A DNA stretch of 64,000 nucleotides, taken from Stappia sediminis (GTDB lineage Bacteria > Pseudomonadota > Alphaproteobacteria > Rhizobiales > Stappiaceae). A program made the position numbers and the translations under genes. The notes under the pieces were generated by a model. That model saw nothing but the letters and a program-made list of their open reading frames with translations, ran no database searches and had not been told where the DNA came from. Below are positions 17,982 through 27,229 of this stretch, in pieces (the stretch's first letter is position 1; each line of letters opens with the position of its first letter). The DNA lies in the NCBI RefSeq assembly GCF_009826895.1, contig NZ_WUMV01000002.1:372001-436000 (forward strand). The letters run 5' to 3'.

Positions 17982-18878
17982 GTGTCCGCACCCTTTGCGC
18001 CATACGACCCTGGGCCAACGAAACGAAGGCGCGGCCGCGCGCCGCGCTTCAGGCGGGTGCCGCTGCGCATGGTGCTGCCGAACCTCGTCACCCTGCTTGC
18101 GCTTTGCTGCGGCTTGACGGCCATGCGCATGGCGCTCGAGGCGCGCTGGGAATATGCGATCGGGGCGATCGTGCTGGCGGCCTTCCTCGATGCGCTCGAC
18201 GGACGCCTGGCACGGCTGATCCGCGGCACGTCGAAATTCGGCGCGGAGCTCGACTCATTGGCCGATTTCGTGAATTTCGGCGTCGCGCCCGCGCTGATCC
18301 TCTATTCATGGCTCTTGAGCGAGGTGAAATCGCTCGGCTGGATCGCGGCCCTTGTCTATGCGATTTCCGCAGCTCTTCGTCTCGCGCGGTTCAACGTATC
18401 CATCGACGACCCGGACAAGCCTGCATGGGCCGTCAACTTCTTTACCGGCGTTCCGGCACCGGCAGGTGCGCTGACAGTGCTTCTGCCGCTCTACCTCGAA
18501 TTTGTCGGAATCGTCCCGCACCTGGAGGAACTTGCCCCGGTTATCGCCGTCTATGTCGTCGGTATCGGGTTGCTGATGGTGAGCCTGCTGCCTACCTATT
18601 CCGGCAAGAAATTCGGTTCCCGCATCCGCCGCGACCTTGTGTTGCCGCTCTTCGTCGTCGCCGTTCTTTTCGTTGCGCTTCTGGCGAGCTACCCGTTCGA
18701 AGTTCTGGCCGCCGGCGGGATTGCCTATCTTGCCTCCATCCCCTTCGCCTGGCGCAGCTACAAGCGTTTCAAGGCGCGCGACGAGGCAAGCCCGGAGGTG
18801 GCCGACGAGGAGAACGAACACGAGGTTGAAGGCTCGCTCGATGAGCTGTCCGACAAGGACAAGGGCGATACGCGCTGA
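17982..18878 (+). CDS. pssA: CDP-diacylglycerol-serine O-phosphatidyltransferase
   Basis: A 298-residue integral membrane enzyme that makes phosphatidylserine from CDP-diacylglycerol and serine. The CDP-alcohol phosphatidyltransferase motif DG-x2-AR-x8-G-x3-D-x3-D is complete in the segment beginning DGRLARLIRGTSKFGAELDS (about residues 72-97). About eight hydrophobic spans are followed by an acidic, charged tail. The start is GTG. It is co-oriented with psd, and a strong bidirectional hairpin ends the transcript. Confidence 0.94.
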   Translation: MSAPFAPYDPGPTKRRRGRAPRFRRVPLRMVLPNLVTLLALCCGLTAMRMALEARWEYAIGAIVLAAFLDALDGRLARLIRGTSKFGAELDSLADFVNFGVAPALILYSWLLSEVKSLGWIAALVYAISAALRLARFNVSIDDPDKPAWAVNFFTGVPAPAGALTVLLPLYLEFVGIVPHLEELAPVIAVYVVGIGLLMVSLLPTYSGKKFGSRIRRDLVLPLFVVAVLFVALLASYPFEVLAAGGIAYLASIPFAWRSYKRFKARDEASPEVADEENEHEVEGSLDELSDKDKGDTR

Positions 18879-18908
18879 AGCGTACGTTCTCTTCTCAGGT
18901 TGAATCAA

Positions 18909-18945
18909 AACGCCGCCGGAAGTTCCGGCGGCGTTATTGTTTTTG
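18909..18945. terminator. Bidirectional intrinsic terminator between pssA and the RND operon
   Basis: A perfect 12-base stem, AACGCCGCCGGA and TCCGGCGGCGTT, with a three-base loop is followed on the plus strand by ATTGTTTTT. On the minus strand it is followed by TTTTGATT. It lies between the convergent ends of pssA and the RND transporter gene, so it probably stops both. Confidence 0.9.
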
Positions 18946-18956
18946 CTGGTGACGCG

Positions 18957-21900
18957 CTATTCCGCCGCGGCGGGTAGCGAAACCGGTGGTTCCTTGTCCT
19001 CTCGCTTCTTTTCGAAAGGAACGAGGGCGGCGACCTTGCGGCTGTCGTCTTCGGCTGGCGTATCCGGTTCGGCCGCCTTCGGTTGTTTCTCGCGACGGGA
19101 AACCAGGCCCACGGCCCATGCGCCGATGCTGGTGCCGGCGCGCGCCCATGTTGTGGGAAGCGCCAGCATCGTCGGGATGACGATGAGTGTCAGGATCGTC
19201 GAGAAGGCAAGCCCGAAGATCACAGCCGTGGAAAGCTGGATCCACCAGATCGCCGTGATCGAGCCGACCGAGACGACCTGGTTGAAGAAGTCGAAATTCA
19301 CCTGTGTCGCCATGGGGATCAGGCCGGCGATGGTGGTGATCGTCGTCAGCATGATCGGGCGGATACGCTGGGCCGATGCCTTGAGCGCCGCATCAAGAGG
19401 ATCGATGCCGTCCTCGCGGAAGCGGTTGTAGGTGTCCATCAGGACGATGGAGTTGTTCACCACGATGCCGGCAAGCGCCACGATGCCCGTTCCCGTCATG
19501 ATGATGGAGAACTTCTGGCCCGTCGCCAGCATGCCGAGAAGCACGCCCATCGCCGACATCACGACCGTCGAGAGCGTCAACGCCGTCTGGTAGAAGGAGT
19601 TGAACTGCGTCAGCAGGATGATGAACATCAGGAAGAGTGATGCCACCATCGCCTTCATGAGGAACTCGCCAGACTCCTTCTGGTCCTCATCGGCGCCGCG
19701 GAACTTGAAGAAGATGTTGTGCGGCCAGGTCTCGCCCTTCAGCCATTCGTCGATCTCGCCGACCTTGGCATCGGGAAGAACGCCGGAGGAGGGCGCCATG
19801 TTGGCCTTCAACATCATGGAATAGAGGCCGTCGCGACGAGTGATCGACGAAACCTTCTGCTGCGGCGAACGATCCACGAAATTGGCGATCGGGACGAGAC
19901 CGAGCGGGGTCTGCAGGCGAAGGGAGTCGAAACGGTCGAGCGTGCGCTCATTCTCCGGCAGGCGAACGCGGATATCGACCTCATCGTCGGAATCCGTCGG
20001 GCGGTACTTGCCGATGAGAACGCCGTTCGTCACAAGCTGCACCATGGAGCCGACGGCGGCGATGCTGGCCTGATAACGGCCCGCCTGTTCGCGGTCGATC
20101 GCAAGCTGCCACTCGATGCCGGGCAGGGGACGATCATCCTCCACGTCGATCAGCGTGTCGTCCAGGTCGAGATGTCCGCGGATCTGCGCAACCGTCTTCA
20201 CCAGCGTGTCATAATCGGTCGACTTCACCTCGAGCTGGACGTCCTTGCCCGTCGGCGGGCCGCCCTCGATCTTGCGGACCTCGACCTTGATGCCGGCAAG
20301 ACCGGCGGTGCGCTCGCGGATCTCCTTGAAGATCTCGACAGCTTTCCTGCGGCAGCAATAGTCGGTGAGCTCCATCTGGATCTCGCCGATGACATCGGCA
20401 GGCTTGTCCTGAACGCCGCCAATGAACTGCGGCCCGCTGCCGCCGCCAGGCGCGAAGGCGGAGGTCACGGCATTCATCACGCCGCGTGTGGAAAGCACTT
20501 CATGCTCGACATCGGCAACGAGGTCGCGCGCCTCGCGCGAAGACAGGTTGCCGCGCGCGGAAATCAGCACGACGGCCTGGTCCGGCTCCTCGTCGACGAA
20601 GAACTCGACGCCCGCGTTGTTGGCGATGAAACTCGTCAGGATCACGCCGCAAAGCGCGATAACGCCGACTATGACGACGATATTGCCGACGACATTGCCG
20701 GCAAACATCCTCAGCGTGCGAACGTAGATGCCCGTGGCGCCCCTGATCTTCTTCGGGTCGAATTCCTCATGACCCGAAAGCAGGCGCGCCTGGCGCTGCT
20801 CTTCGGCGATGCGCTTTGCGGCACGCTTGCGCGAGGCGGCGACAACCGGGCGCAGGATGAGGAAAGACAGCACGCCGACTGCCACGAAGGCCAAGGCGGC
20901 TAGGCCCTGAAGGGCAACATCGACGCTATCGGCGGGCAACATGCCCGCGACCTGCGCCGCAACGGGAGGCGCCATCATCACCGCACTTGCGGCAAGCGCG
21001 GCAAGTACCAGAGCAAGCAGGCCCGTGGCGTGCCGGCCCGTCCATGACGATATCATGGCGAAGATGCCGCCGGTCACGGGCAGGAACACCATCGCCGTGA
21101 CGAGGGAGGCCGTCAGCACGATGATGACCATGATCGGCAGGTAGCTCATGAATTCGCCCGCCACGCCCGGCCACAGCAGCATTGGCAGGAAGGCGGCGAG
21201 CGTCGTCGCCGTGGACGACACGATCGGCCAGAACATGAGCTTGGCGGCGCGGATATAGGCTTCGCGCTGCTCCATGCCCTCGTGGATCTTGCGGTCGGCA
21301 TATTCGACGACGACGATCGCGCCGTCGACCAGCATGCCGACGGTGAGCACGAGGCCGAACATGACCATGATGTTTACGGTCATGCCCATGCCGCCGAGGA
21401 TCAGGAAGCCGATCATGAAGGACGTCGGGATCGCAAGCCCCACAAGCAGCGCGGACTTGAGCCCGAGAGCAGCGATCACCAGGATCATGACGAGGAAGAT
21501 CGCGGTCATGATAGACGATTGCAGCGAGCCGAGCGTCTCGTTGATGTTGCTCGACATGTCGATCATGTAATCGACCTTGATCGTCTCCGGCCAGTCGGCC
21601 GTCGCCTCGTCGACGACTTTTCGCACGGCCTCGTTGTTCTCGATGATGTTGGTGCCGATACGCTTGGTCACCTGCAGCGCGATCGCGGGCTTGCCGTTCA
21701 CGCGCGTAAAGGTGCTCGGATCCTTGAACGTGCGGTGGATGTCGGCAACGTCCGAAAGTGTGACCACGCCTTCGCCGCTCTGTTTGAGCGGCAGGGAATA
21801 GACATCCTCCGCCGTCTCGACGAGGCCCGGAACCTTGACGTTGAAGCGGCCTTGGCCATCATCGATGAAACCGGCGGGAACGAGCCGGTTGTTGCGGTCG

Positions 21901-22517
21901 AGCGCGTCGAAAAGCTCCTGCTGGGTGATGGCGTAGGATTCAAGCTTCAGCGTGTCGATGACGACTTCCAGAAGCTCCTCCCGGTGGCCTGTAAGGTCGG
22001 CGGAGCGGACGGTGTCGATGGATTCGATTTCGTCCTTCAGCCGGCGCGCGTGCCGATAGAGCGTGCGCTCGGGCACGTCGCCCGAAAGGGCCACGGTAAT
22101 CGTCGGCAAAAGTGCGAAGTTGGTTTCCTGGATCGTCGGCTCTTCCGCCTCTTCGGGAAGGTCGGCCTTGGCCTGATCGACCTTGTCGCGAACGTCGGCA
22201 AGCGCCTCGTCCTTGTCGAAGGAGACATCGAATTCCAGAATAATGCCGGCGTGGCCCTCGGAAGCGACCGCCGTGATTTCCTTCAGCCCGTCAAGGCCGC
22301 GAAGCTCCGTCTCCATCGGCCTCACGAGAAGCCGTTCCGCATCCTCCGGCGAAATACCCTGCTGGGCGATAGAGACGTAGAAAACCGGGACGTCGATATC
22401 CGGGCTGTCTTCCTTCGGAATCGAGATGTAGGTGAAGACGCCTGCGGCGACCAGCGCGACCATGAGGACGAAAACCGTCTTGGGTCGCCTCAATATGCCT
22501 TCGAGCATGGCGATCAT
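18957..22517 (-). CDS. RND efflux pump inner-membrane transporter
   Basis: A 1186-residue AcrB-superfamily proton-driven exporter. The usual two-fold layout of one span, a periplasmic porter domain and a membrane bundle is clear. The proton-relay region in span 4 reads MLVDGAIVVVE (near residue 395), Asp-Gly rather than AcrB's Asp-Asp pair. A segment of roughly 110 residues at about 490-600, with two extra hydrophobic stretches and a charged linker, enlarges the protein beyond the usual 1040 or so. The start is the ATG overlapping the adaptor stop (ATGA). Confidence 0.93.
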   Translation of the reverse strand: MIAMLEGILRRPKTVFVLMVALVAAGVFTYISIPKEDSPDIDVPVFYVSIAQQGISPEDAERLLVRPMETELRGLDGLKEITAVASEGHAGIILEFDVSFDKDEALADVRDKVDQAKADLPEEAEEPTIQETNFALLPTITVALSGDVPERTLYRHARRLKDEIESIDTVRSADLTGHREELLEVVIDTLKLESYAITQQELFDALDRNNRLVPAGFIDDGQGRFNVKVPGLVETAEDVYSLPLKQSGEGVVTLSDVADIHRTFKDPSTFTRVNGKPAIALQVTKRIGTNIIENNEAVRKVVDEATADWPETIKVDYMIDMSSNINETLGSLQSSIMTAIFLVMILVIAALGLKSALLVGLAIPTSFMIGFLILGGMGMTVNIMVMFGLVLTVGMLVDGAIVVVEYADRKIHEGMEQREAYIRAAKLMFWPIVSSTATTLAAFLPMLLWPGVAGEFMSYLPIMVIIVLTASLVTAMVFLPVTGGIFAMISSWTGRHATGLLALVLAALAASAVMMAPPVAAQVAGMLPADSVDVALQGLAALAFVAVGVLSFLILRPVVAASRKRAAKRIAEEQRQARLLSGHEEFDPKKIRGATGIYVRTLRMFAGNVVGNIVVIVGVIALCGVILTSFIANNAGVEFFVDEEPDQAVVLISARGNLSSREARDLVADVEHEVLSTRGVMNAVTSAFAPGGGSGPQFIGGVQDKPADVIGEIQMELTDYCCRRKAVEIFKEIRERTAGLAGIKVEVRKIEGGPPTGKDVQLEVKSTDYDTLVKTVAQIRGHLDLDDTLIDVEDDRPLPGIEWQLAIDREQAGRYQASIAAVGSMVQLVTNGVLIGKYRPTDSDDEVDIRVRLPENERTLDRFDSLRLQTPLGLVPIANFVDRSPQQKVSSITRRDGLYSMMLKANMAPSSGVLPDAKVGEIDEWLKGETWPHNIFFKFRGADEDQKESGEFLMKAMVASLFLMFIILLTQFNSFYQTALTLSTVVMSAMGVLLGMLATGQKFSIIMTGTGIVALAGIVVNNSIVLMDTYNRFREDGIDPLDAALKASAQRIRPIMLTTITTIAGLIPMATQVNFDFFNQVVSVGSITAIWWIQLSTAVIFGLAFSTILTLIVIPTMLALPTTWARAGTSIGAWAVGLVSRREKQPKAAEPDTPAEDDSRKVAALVPFEKKREDKEPPVSLPAAAE

Positions 22518-23617
22518 TGCGACACCTCGGCGGTTTCGACGACCGGCTGAACGGCCTGGCCCTCGATGACGTAGTCCTGCCCGACGGTGATGACGCGCGC
22601 CGTCTTCGGCAGTCCGCTCACCCATAGGCCCTTCGTGTCCCCACCGAGGATTTCAACGGGTACGAATTCGACGTGGTTTTCGTCGTTGACGGTGCGAAGT
22701 CCAACGACGCCCTCATCGTTCAAGGTCAGGATCGAAGGCGAAATTCTGTGGGCTTCGCCAGATTCGAGCGGCAGGCGCGTGAGCACGGTAACGCCGTCGA
22801 GGATCGCGGCGTCGGGATTTGGTATCTCGACCTCGATGCGAAAGGTGCGCGTATCGGGGTCGGCTGACGGCGCGATGTAGCGCACCTTGCCTTGGGTGGT
22901 CTGACCGGTGACGAGCTCCACGGCAGCTTCCTGGCCAAGCCTGAGCGCGCCGATATTGCGCTCCGAAACCTGGCCGATCGCCAGCATGGGATCTGCGTCG
23001 ACGATCGCAGCACAGGTGTCACCCACCTCCAATGTCGTGCCGACTTCCGCCATCGGGCTTTCAAGCCTTCCTGCGACGGGTGCCTTTATGACCGTGCGCT
23101 CAAGCTCGAGCTTTGCCTCCTTGAGGCGCGCTTCGGCAGCATCCCGCGCCGCCTTCAGCGCCGCAACGCGGGTTTGTGCCGTAAAGCCTTTGGAACTCAG
23201 GCTGGAGGACGCGTTATAGTCGAGCTCCGCCTGGGCGAGCGCTGCTTCGGCCTCCATCACCCGCGCCTCGCGTGTGCCGCGGTCAAGGATGCACAGGGTC
23301 TCGCCGGGCTCGACATTTGCGCCTTCCGTCGCCGGGCGCTCGACGACGCGAGCGGAGGTTTCCGCGCGTACCATGACGCGGGCCTCGGCCTCGGTGCGGC
23401 CGCGGATTTCAAGCTCCGCATGGCGCGGCTCGGCGACAATCGACCTGACACGCACGGCAAAGGGGGCATCGCCGTTTTTCGCCTTGCGCTCGGCCGGAGG
23501 GGGCGTGGAATTCTCGTTGTCGCCGGCGCCGGCGACAATCGTCTGACCCGTCAGCATCCAGCCTGCTACGGCGGCCGTCAGCCCGGCTGCGAGAAGATAG
23601 GAAAACTTGATACGCAT
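22514..23617 (-). CDS. RND periplasmic adaptor (membrane fusion protein)
   Basis: A 367-residue HlyD/AcrA-type adaptor. An N-terminal signal or anchor segment (LLAAGLTAAVAGWML, residues 8-22) is followed by a lipoyl half-motif, a coiled-coil hairpin rich in Ala/Glu/Leu around residues 120-180, the second lipoyl half (VIKAPVAGRLESP) and a beta-barrel. It bridges the inner-membrane RND pump to an outer-membrane channel, which is not encoded in the window. The start at 23617 is chosen at MRIKFSYLL, 30 bases after the PadR stop. Confidence 0.92.
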   Translation of the reverse strand: MRIKFSYLLAAGLTAAVAGWMLTGQTIVAGAGDNENSTPPPAERKAKNGDAPFAVRVRSIVAEPRHAELEIRGRTEAEARVMVRAETSARVVERPATEGANVEPGETLCILDRGTREARVMEAEAALAQAELDYNASSSLSSKGFTAQTRVAALKAARDAAEARLKEAKLELERTVIKAPVAGRLESPMAEVGTTLEVGDTCAAIVDADPMLAIGQVSERNIGALRLGQEAAVELVTGQTTQGKVRYIAPSADPDTRTFRIEVEIPNPDAAILDGVTVLTRLPLESGEAHRISPSILTLNDEGVVGLRTVNDENHVEFVPVEILGGDTKGLWVSGLPKTARVITVGQDYVIEGQAVQPVVETAEVSQ

Positions 23618-23646
23618 AAGGTGGGCTCTCCGAAAATCGATCCGCG

Positions 23647-24198
23647 TTATTCCGCGGCCTGCGGCAACACTTCCTCGCCTTCCTCTGCAATCGCCACGAG
23701 CCTGTGGCTCTCGCGTTCGAGAAAGGCGAGATCGTTGCGCATGCAATTCAGACCGTATTCGACGATAAAGCGCGTGCCGGGGTGTCCGGTTTCCTCGCGT
23801 ATCGCCGAAAGCTTTTCGATTTCCTCCCGGAGATTGGTCTTGCGCTCTTCAAGAGCGTTCTTGATGACATGGGGGCCAGCAAGCTCAGCCCACATGGCGA
23901 CCAGAAGAAAGGGGGAGCGGAACGTGTCAGGGGCGGGCGGTTCGGCAAGCAACCTGCGAAACGCTTCGCGCCCTTCATCGGTGATCGAATAGATCTTGCG
24001 CGCCGGACGGCCCGGCTGCGGCTCCTCGCGAACCGTCACCAGACGATCCGCCTCCAGGCGGGCGAGCGTGGGGTAAATGGAGCCGTAGCTTGCATCCTCG
24101 AAATAGGAAAACTTGCCTTCGGTCAGATGCTTTCGGATCTCGTATCCGGTGGCGTCGCCGCAGTTGAGGATCGCCAGGCAAAGGGTCTTCACGCTCAT
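23647..24198 (-). CDS. PadR-family repressor of the RND operon
   Basis: A 183-residue regulator. The winged helix covers residues 1-85 (GYEIRKHLTEGKFSYFEDASYGSIYPTLARLEADRLV), and a C-terminal dimerisation region carries long helices. It is the first gene of the padR-adaptor-pump unit. PadR proteins usually repress the neighbouring efflux genes and are released by the pump substrate. A palindrome about 160 bases upstream is a likely binding site. Confidence 0.9.
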   Translation of the reverse strand: MSVKTLCLAILNCGDATGYEIRKHLTEGKFSYFEDASYGSIYPTLARLEADRLVTVREEPQPGRPARKIYSITDEGREAFRRLLAEPPAPDTFRSPFLLVAMWAELAGPHVIKNALEERKTNLREEIEKLSAIREETGHPGTRFIVEYGLNCMRNDLAFLERESHRLVAIAEEGEEVLPQAAE

Positions 24199-24528
24199 TC
24201 GCTATACTCTTCCGATCAGGTGGCAGGCGCGGCCGCAATCGCGCACCCTGCCGAGTCGTGTTCACGATCTATCCGTCGAATGCCCTGCCGGGTGATTTCG
24301 GATTTTTCGTTTATCGTTTCGAACGGTTCGAAGTTTCGGAAATTCGAAAGCGATCATATATCATCTCGATATATGCTGCATCTATATATCCCTGCGGAAA
24401 GTGTCAAGGGCCTCAACCGGGCGATTGCCAAAAAATTTACGTTGCGTCCAAAGCGCGGGTAGCGGGCATGTGATGCGCGTTCGTGTCGCGTCGATCTTGA
24501 AGGCAAATCAGGGCACGCTATTTTCGAG
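24199..24528. other. Intergenic region between padR and a divergent hypothetical gene
   Basis: No gene is seen in these 330 bases. They hold an AT-rich block around 24350-24395 with the PadR-type palindrome described separately and a further TATATATCC half-like element. Around 24317-24347 are several spaced TTCGAA-like words. The promoters of both divergent genes probably lie here. Confidence 0.6.
24355..24375. promoter_or_regulatory. Candidate PadR operator
   Basis: A perfect inverted repeat, CATATATC and GATATATG, with spacer ATCTC lies in the padR upstream region. AT-rich palindromes of this size are usual PadR targets. The assignment rests on structure and position only. Confidence 0.55.
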
Positions 24529-24975
24529 GTGGCGGAAAATTACGCGGTGCGGGACGGGCATCGCGACGAGCGGGAGCGCAAGGCGATGCTTGAGCGAGCG
24601 GAAGACATTCAGGGTACGGCCCGACCCAACAGCCCGTCAGCACTTGCTGGTATCCGGCGGCTAGCGCGCGAACCGCTCTTCCGCCTTCTGGCGATCAACT
24701 GGGCTATCGGCGCTTTCGTCGCAGGCCTGGTGACGGCCGGTCTGTTGATCCTGGATACGGCGGGTCTGCGCACGCTGCTTGCGAATTCCGACGACCCGGT
24801 CGTGCCTGTGGCAGTTCTTTTTTGCGGGCTTCTGATAACCCTGACATCCGCCGCGATGGGAGCTGCGATCATGACCCTGCCGGCAAAGGACGATGGCGAG
24901 CGCCGCGGGCGGCCCCGCGCGACCGGTCAACCGGTTCCTGTTCCCGCCCTGGCACCGGTTCGAAACAGGCATTGA
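24529..24975 (+). CDS. Hypothetical two-span membrane protein
   Basis: A 148-residue protein starting with GTG. The N-terminus is charged (residues 1-45). Two hydrophobic segments follow, at about 52-76 (LLAINWAIGAFVAGLVTAGLLIL) and 90-115, and the C-terminus is a short Arg/Pro-rich tail. I do not recognise the family. It is divergent from padR and alone before the deacetylase gene. Confidence 0.6.
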   Translation: MAENYAVRDGHRDERERKAMLERAEDIQGTARPNSPSALAGIRRLAREPLFRLLAINWAIGAFVAGLVTAGLLILDTAGLRTLLANSDDPVVPVAVLFCGLLITLTSAAMGAAIMTLPAKDDGERRGRPRATGQPVPVPALAPVRNRH

Positions 24976-25061
24976 TACGCGGAGCCTAGTCTGTAATTGC
25001 CCGTTGCAACGAATAAGCCTATGAAAATTCATCGCAAGTATCCTGCAACGGGACCAGATGC

Positions 25062-25970
25062 ATGTCGGATGACTACCCACGCGACCTGATCGGTTACGGC
25101 CGGACCACCCTCGATCCGCAATGGCCGGGCGAGGCGAACGTCGCCGTGCAATTCGTCGTCAACTATGAAGAAGGCGGCGAGAACTGCCTTCTCCACGGCG
25201 ATACTCACTCCGAAGCGTTTCTCTCCGAGATCGTGGGAGCCGAGCCCTGGCCCCATCAGCGGCATATGAACATGGAATCGATCTACGAGTTCGGGTCGCG
25301 CGCCGGGTTCTGGCGGCTCTGGCGAATGTTCGCCTCAAGAGCCATTCCGGTTACGGTCTTCGGGGTGACGACCGCGCTTGCCCGCAACCCCGATGCAGTG
25401 GAAGCGATGAAGGAGGCCGATTGGGAAATCGCCTCGCACGGTCTCAAGTGGATCGAATACAAGGATTTTTCAGAAGAAGAAGAACGCCGGCAGATGCGCG
25501 AGGCAATCCGCATCCATGAGGAAGTCACGGGCGCCCGTCCCCTCGGCTGGTACACGGGGCGGACGTCCATACACACCCGCAAACTCGTCATGGAAGAGGG
25601 CGGGTTCCTCTATGATTCAGATAGTTATGCCGATGATCTGCCATATTGGGTGGAGGGAGAAAGCGGACCCCATCTCGTCATTCCCTATACGCTCGATGCA
25701 AACGACATGCGTTTCGTGACAGCCCAGGGCTTCAATTCGGGCGACCAGTTTTTCACCTACCTGAAGGATGCCTTCGACACGCTTTACACCGAAGGCGAGG
25801 CCGGCCATCCGAAGATGATGTCGGTGGGGCTGCACTGCCGGCTCTCGGGTCGACCGGGCCGGGCGGCGGCTCTTGCGCGTTTCCTCGACTATATTTCCTC
25901 GCATGACAAGGTTTGGCTGCCGCGCCGAATTGACATCGCCTGGCATTGGCATGCGCATCACGCGCATTGA
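25062..25970 (+). CDS. PuuE-type polysaccharide-deacetylase-fold hydrolase (putative allantoinase)
   Basis: A 302-residue cytosolic protein matching the PuuE branch of the polysaccharide deacetylase superfamily: YPRDLIGYGRTTLDPQWPG at the N-terminus, VNYEEGGENCLLHGD, EIASHGLKWIEY, GWYTGRTSIHTRKL, and a late SVGLHCRLSGRPGRAAAL. PuuE enzymes hydrolyse allantoin independently of metal-type amidohydrolases. No other urate or allantoin gene is nearby, so the substrate stays open. The family call is firm, the reaction less so. Confidence 0.8.
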   Translation: MSDDYPRDLIGYGRTTLDPQWPGEANVAVQFVVNYEEGGENCLLHGDTHSEAFLSEIVGAEPWPHQRHMNMESIYEFGSRAGFWRLWRMFASRAIPVTVFGVTTALARNPDAVEAMKEADWEIASHGLKWIEYKDFSEEEERRQMREAIRIHEEVTGARPLGWYTGRTSIHTRKLVMEEGGFLYDSDSYADDLPYWVEGESGPHLVIPYTLDANDMRFVTAQGFNSGDQFFTYLKDAFDTLYTEGEAGHPKMMSVGLHCRLSGRPGRAAALARFLDYISSHDKVWLPRRIDIAWHWHAHHAH

Positions 25971-26179
25971 GCGCATTTGAGGCATCATTCGGACTTGGCC
26001 TTTTGTCTGTGTTTGAGTAGAGCTTACGTTACGATAACTAAACCGGGTGAATTTATTGGGCGCAGGTTCGGGAGAGCCTGAAACTGTAACCTCTCACATA
26101 CGTGACCCGCGTCTTGCACCGAATCCGCGAGGTCTCGGACGGCTGCGAAATTCAAATCCAGTAACGAGGCGCTGCCTGA

Positions 26180-27070
26180 ATGAATGTTGCCACGCCAGCC
26201 GCAATCGACAAGCTTGTCGCTGCCCTTCACGCGTGCCAGCCGCTTCGCGTCTGGTCGCTGATCGTGACTTTTTACGGCGATGCGGTGGTGCCCCGCGGCG
26301 GCGAAATCTGGCTTGGCACGATAACCGAACTGATGCAGGCCATGGAGGTCGACGACCGGGCCGTGCGCGCGGCGATGTCTCGCCTTGCCCGCGACGGCTG
26401 GGTGGAGCGCTACAAGATCGGCCGCAGAAGTTTTTACGCGCTTTCCGAATCCGGTCAGGACGAATTCGCCGCGGCGAGCGAACGCATTTATCACCGGCCG
26501 GAAACGCAAAAGGAGGGCGATTGGCGCATCGTTGTCCTGGGAGAAGGCAACGGTCGCCAGGCCCAGCGCGAACGCCTGCTTAAGGCAGGATTCGGGCAGC
26601 TTTCCGCCAATACGCTGGTCGGTACGAAGGCCACGGCCATTCCCGGGGCAGCCGCGGGCAGGGGAACGCTGGTGTTCGGATCCACGCTCGAGCGAGGATC
26701 GGAGGAATATCTGATCAAGCGCGCATTCGATCTGGCGCCGCTGGCAGTGCGTTATCATGCTTTCGTGGAACGCTATAAACCACTTTGGAAAGCGCTTGAA
26801 GGCGGAGACCTTCTGGGCGGGATCGATGCCATGATCGCCCGCACGCTTCTCATCCACGATTATCGGCGGATCGTGCTGCGCGACCCGTTTCTACCCGTGC
26901 GGTACCTGCCGAAGGACTGGGCCGGGCACGAGGCGCACAAGCTTTGCGCTCATATCTACAAGGCGCTTTTGAAGCCGTCCGACGCCTGGCTCGGTTCGAC
27001 CGGGCAATCGCGCGAAGGTTCTCTGCCAAAGCCGGTTTCCGGTTATTTTCAAAGGTTTGCCAAGGCCTGA
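26180..27070 (+). CDS. paaX: PaaX, repressor of phenylacetate degradation
   Basis: A 296-residue GntR-like repressor. The N-terminal winged helix spans about residues 25-85 (LRVWSLIVTFYGDAVVPRGG ... RAVRAAMSRLARDGWVERYKIGRRSFYAL), followed by the PaaX central domain and the C-terminal helical domain with RYLPKDWAGHEAHKLC. PaaX is known to bind phenylacetyl-CoA and then release the paa promoter. It lies directly upstream of paaA in the same direction, with 159 bases containing a promoter and palindromes between. Confidence 0.93.
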   Translation: MNVATPAAIDKLVAALHACQPLRVWSLIVTFYGDAVVPRGGEIWLGTITELMQAMEVDDRAVRAAMSRLARDGWVERYKIGRRSFYALSESGQDEFAAASERIYHRPETQKEGDWRIVVLGEGNGRQAQRERLLKAGFGQLSANTLVGTKATAIPGAAAGRGTLVFGSTLERGSEEYLIKRAFDLAPLAVRYHAFVERYKPLWKALEGGDLLGGIDAMIARTLLIHDYRRIVLRDPFLPVRYLPKDWAGHEAHKLCAHIYKALLKPSDAWLGSTGQSREGSLPKPVSGYFQRFAKA

Positions 27071-27124
27071 AACATTCGGGCCGAAAATGTGATCGGTCGC
27101 GAGTTAATATGTGACAGAAAATCA

Positions 27125-27154
27125 TTGCATGACACTAATATTGTCACGTATTAT
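27125..27154 (+). promoter_or_regulatory. Candidate paaA promoter with embedded palindrome
   Basis: A -35-like TTGCAT (27125-27130) and a -10-like TATTAT (27149-27154) are 18 bases apart, and an inverted repeat TGACA-N7-TGTCA (27130-27146) fills the spacer. A further TGTGACA lies just upstream at about 27110. This would place a repressor, PaaX being the obvious candidate, directly over the RNA polymerase site. The motif differs from the published E. coli PaaX box, so the protein is inferred. Confidence 0.5.
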
Positions 27155-27229
27155 GCGCCTGCCTGAACGGAAGGTGTGCTCGCTCCGGCAAATTTTGATG
27201 CCCGGATCGAGGAGGAGGACCAAGCCACC

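Noticed and set aside
21282-22550. Plus-strand frame of 422 codons opposite the RND gene (and another at 19719-20903)
   Set aside because: Typical Asp/His/Arg-rich antisense shadows of a high-GC membrane protein gene.
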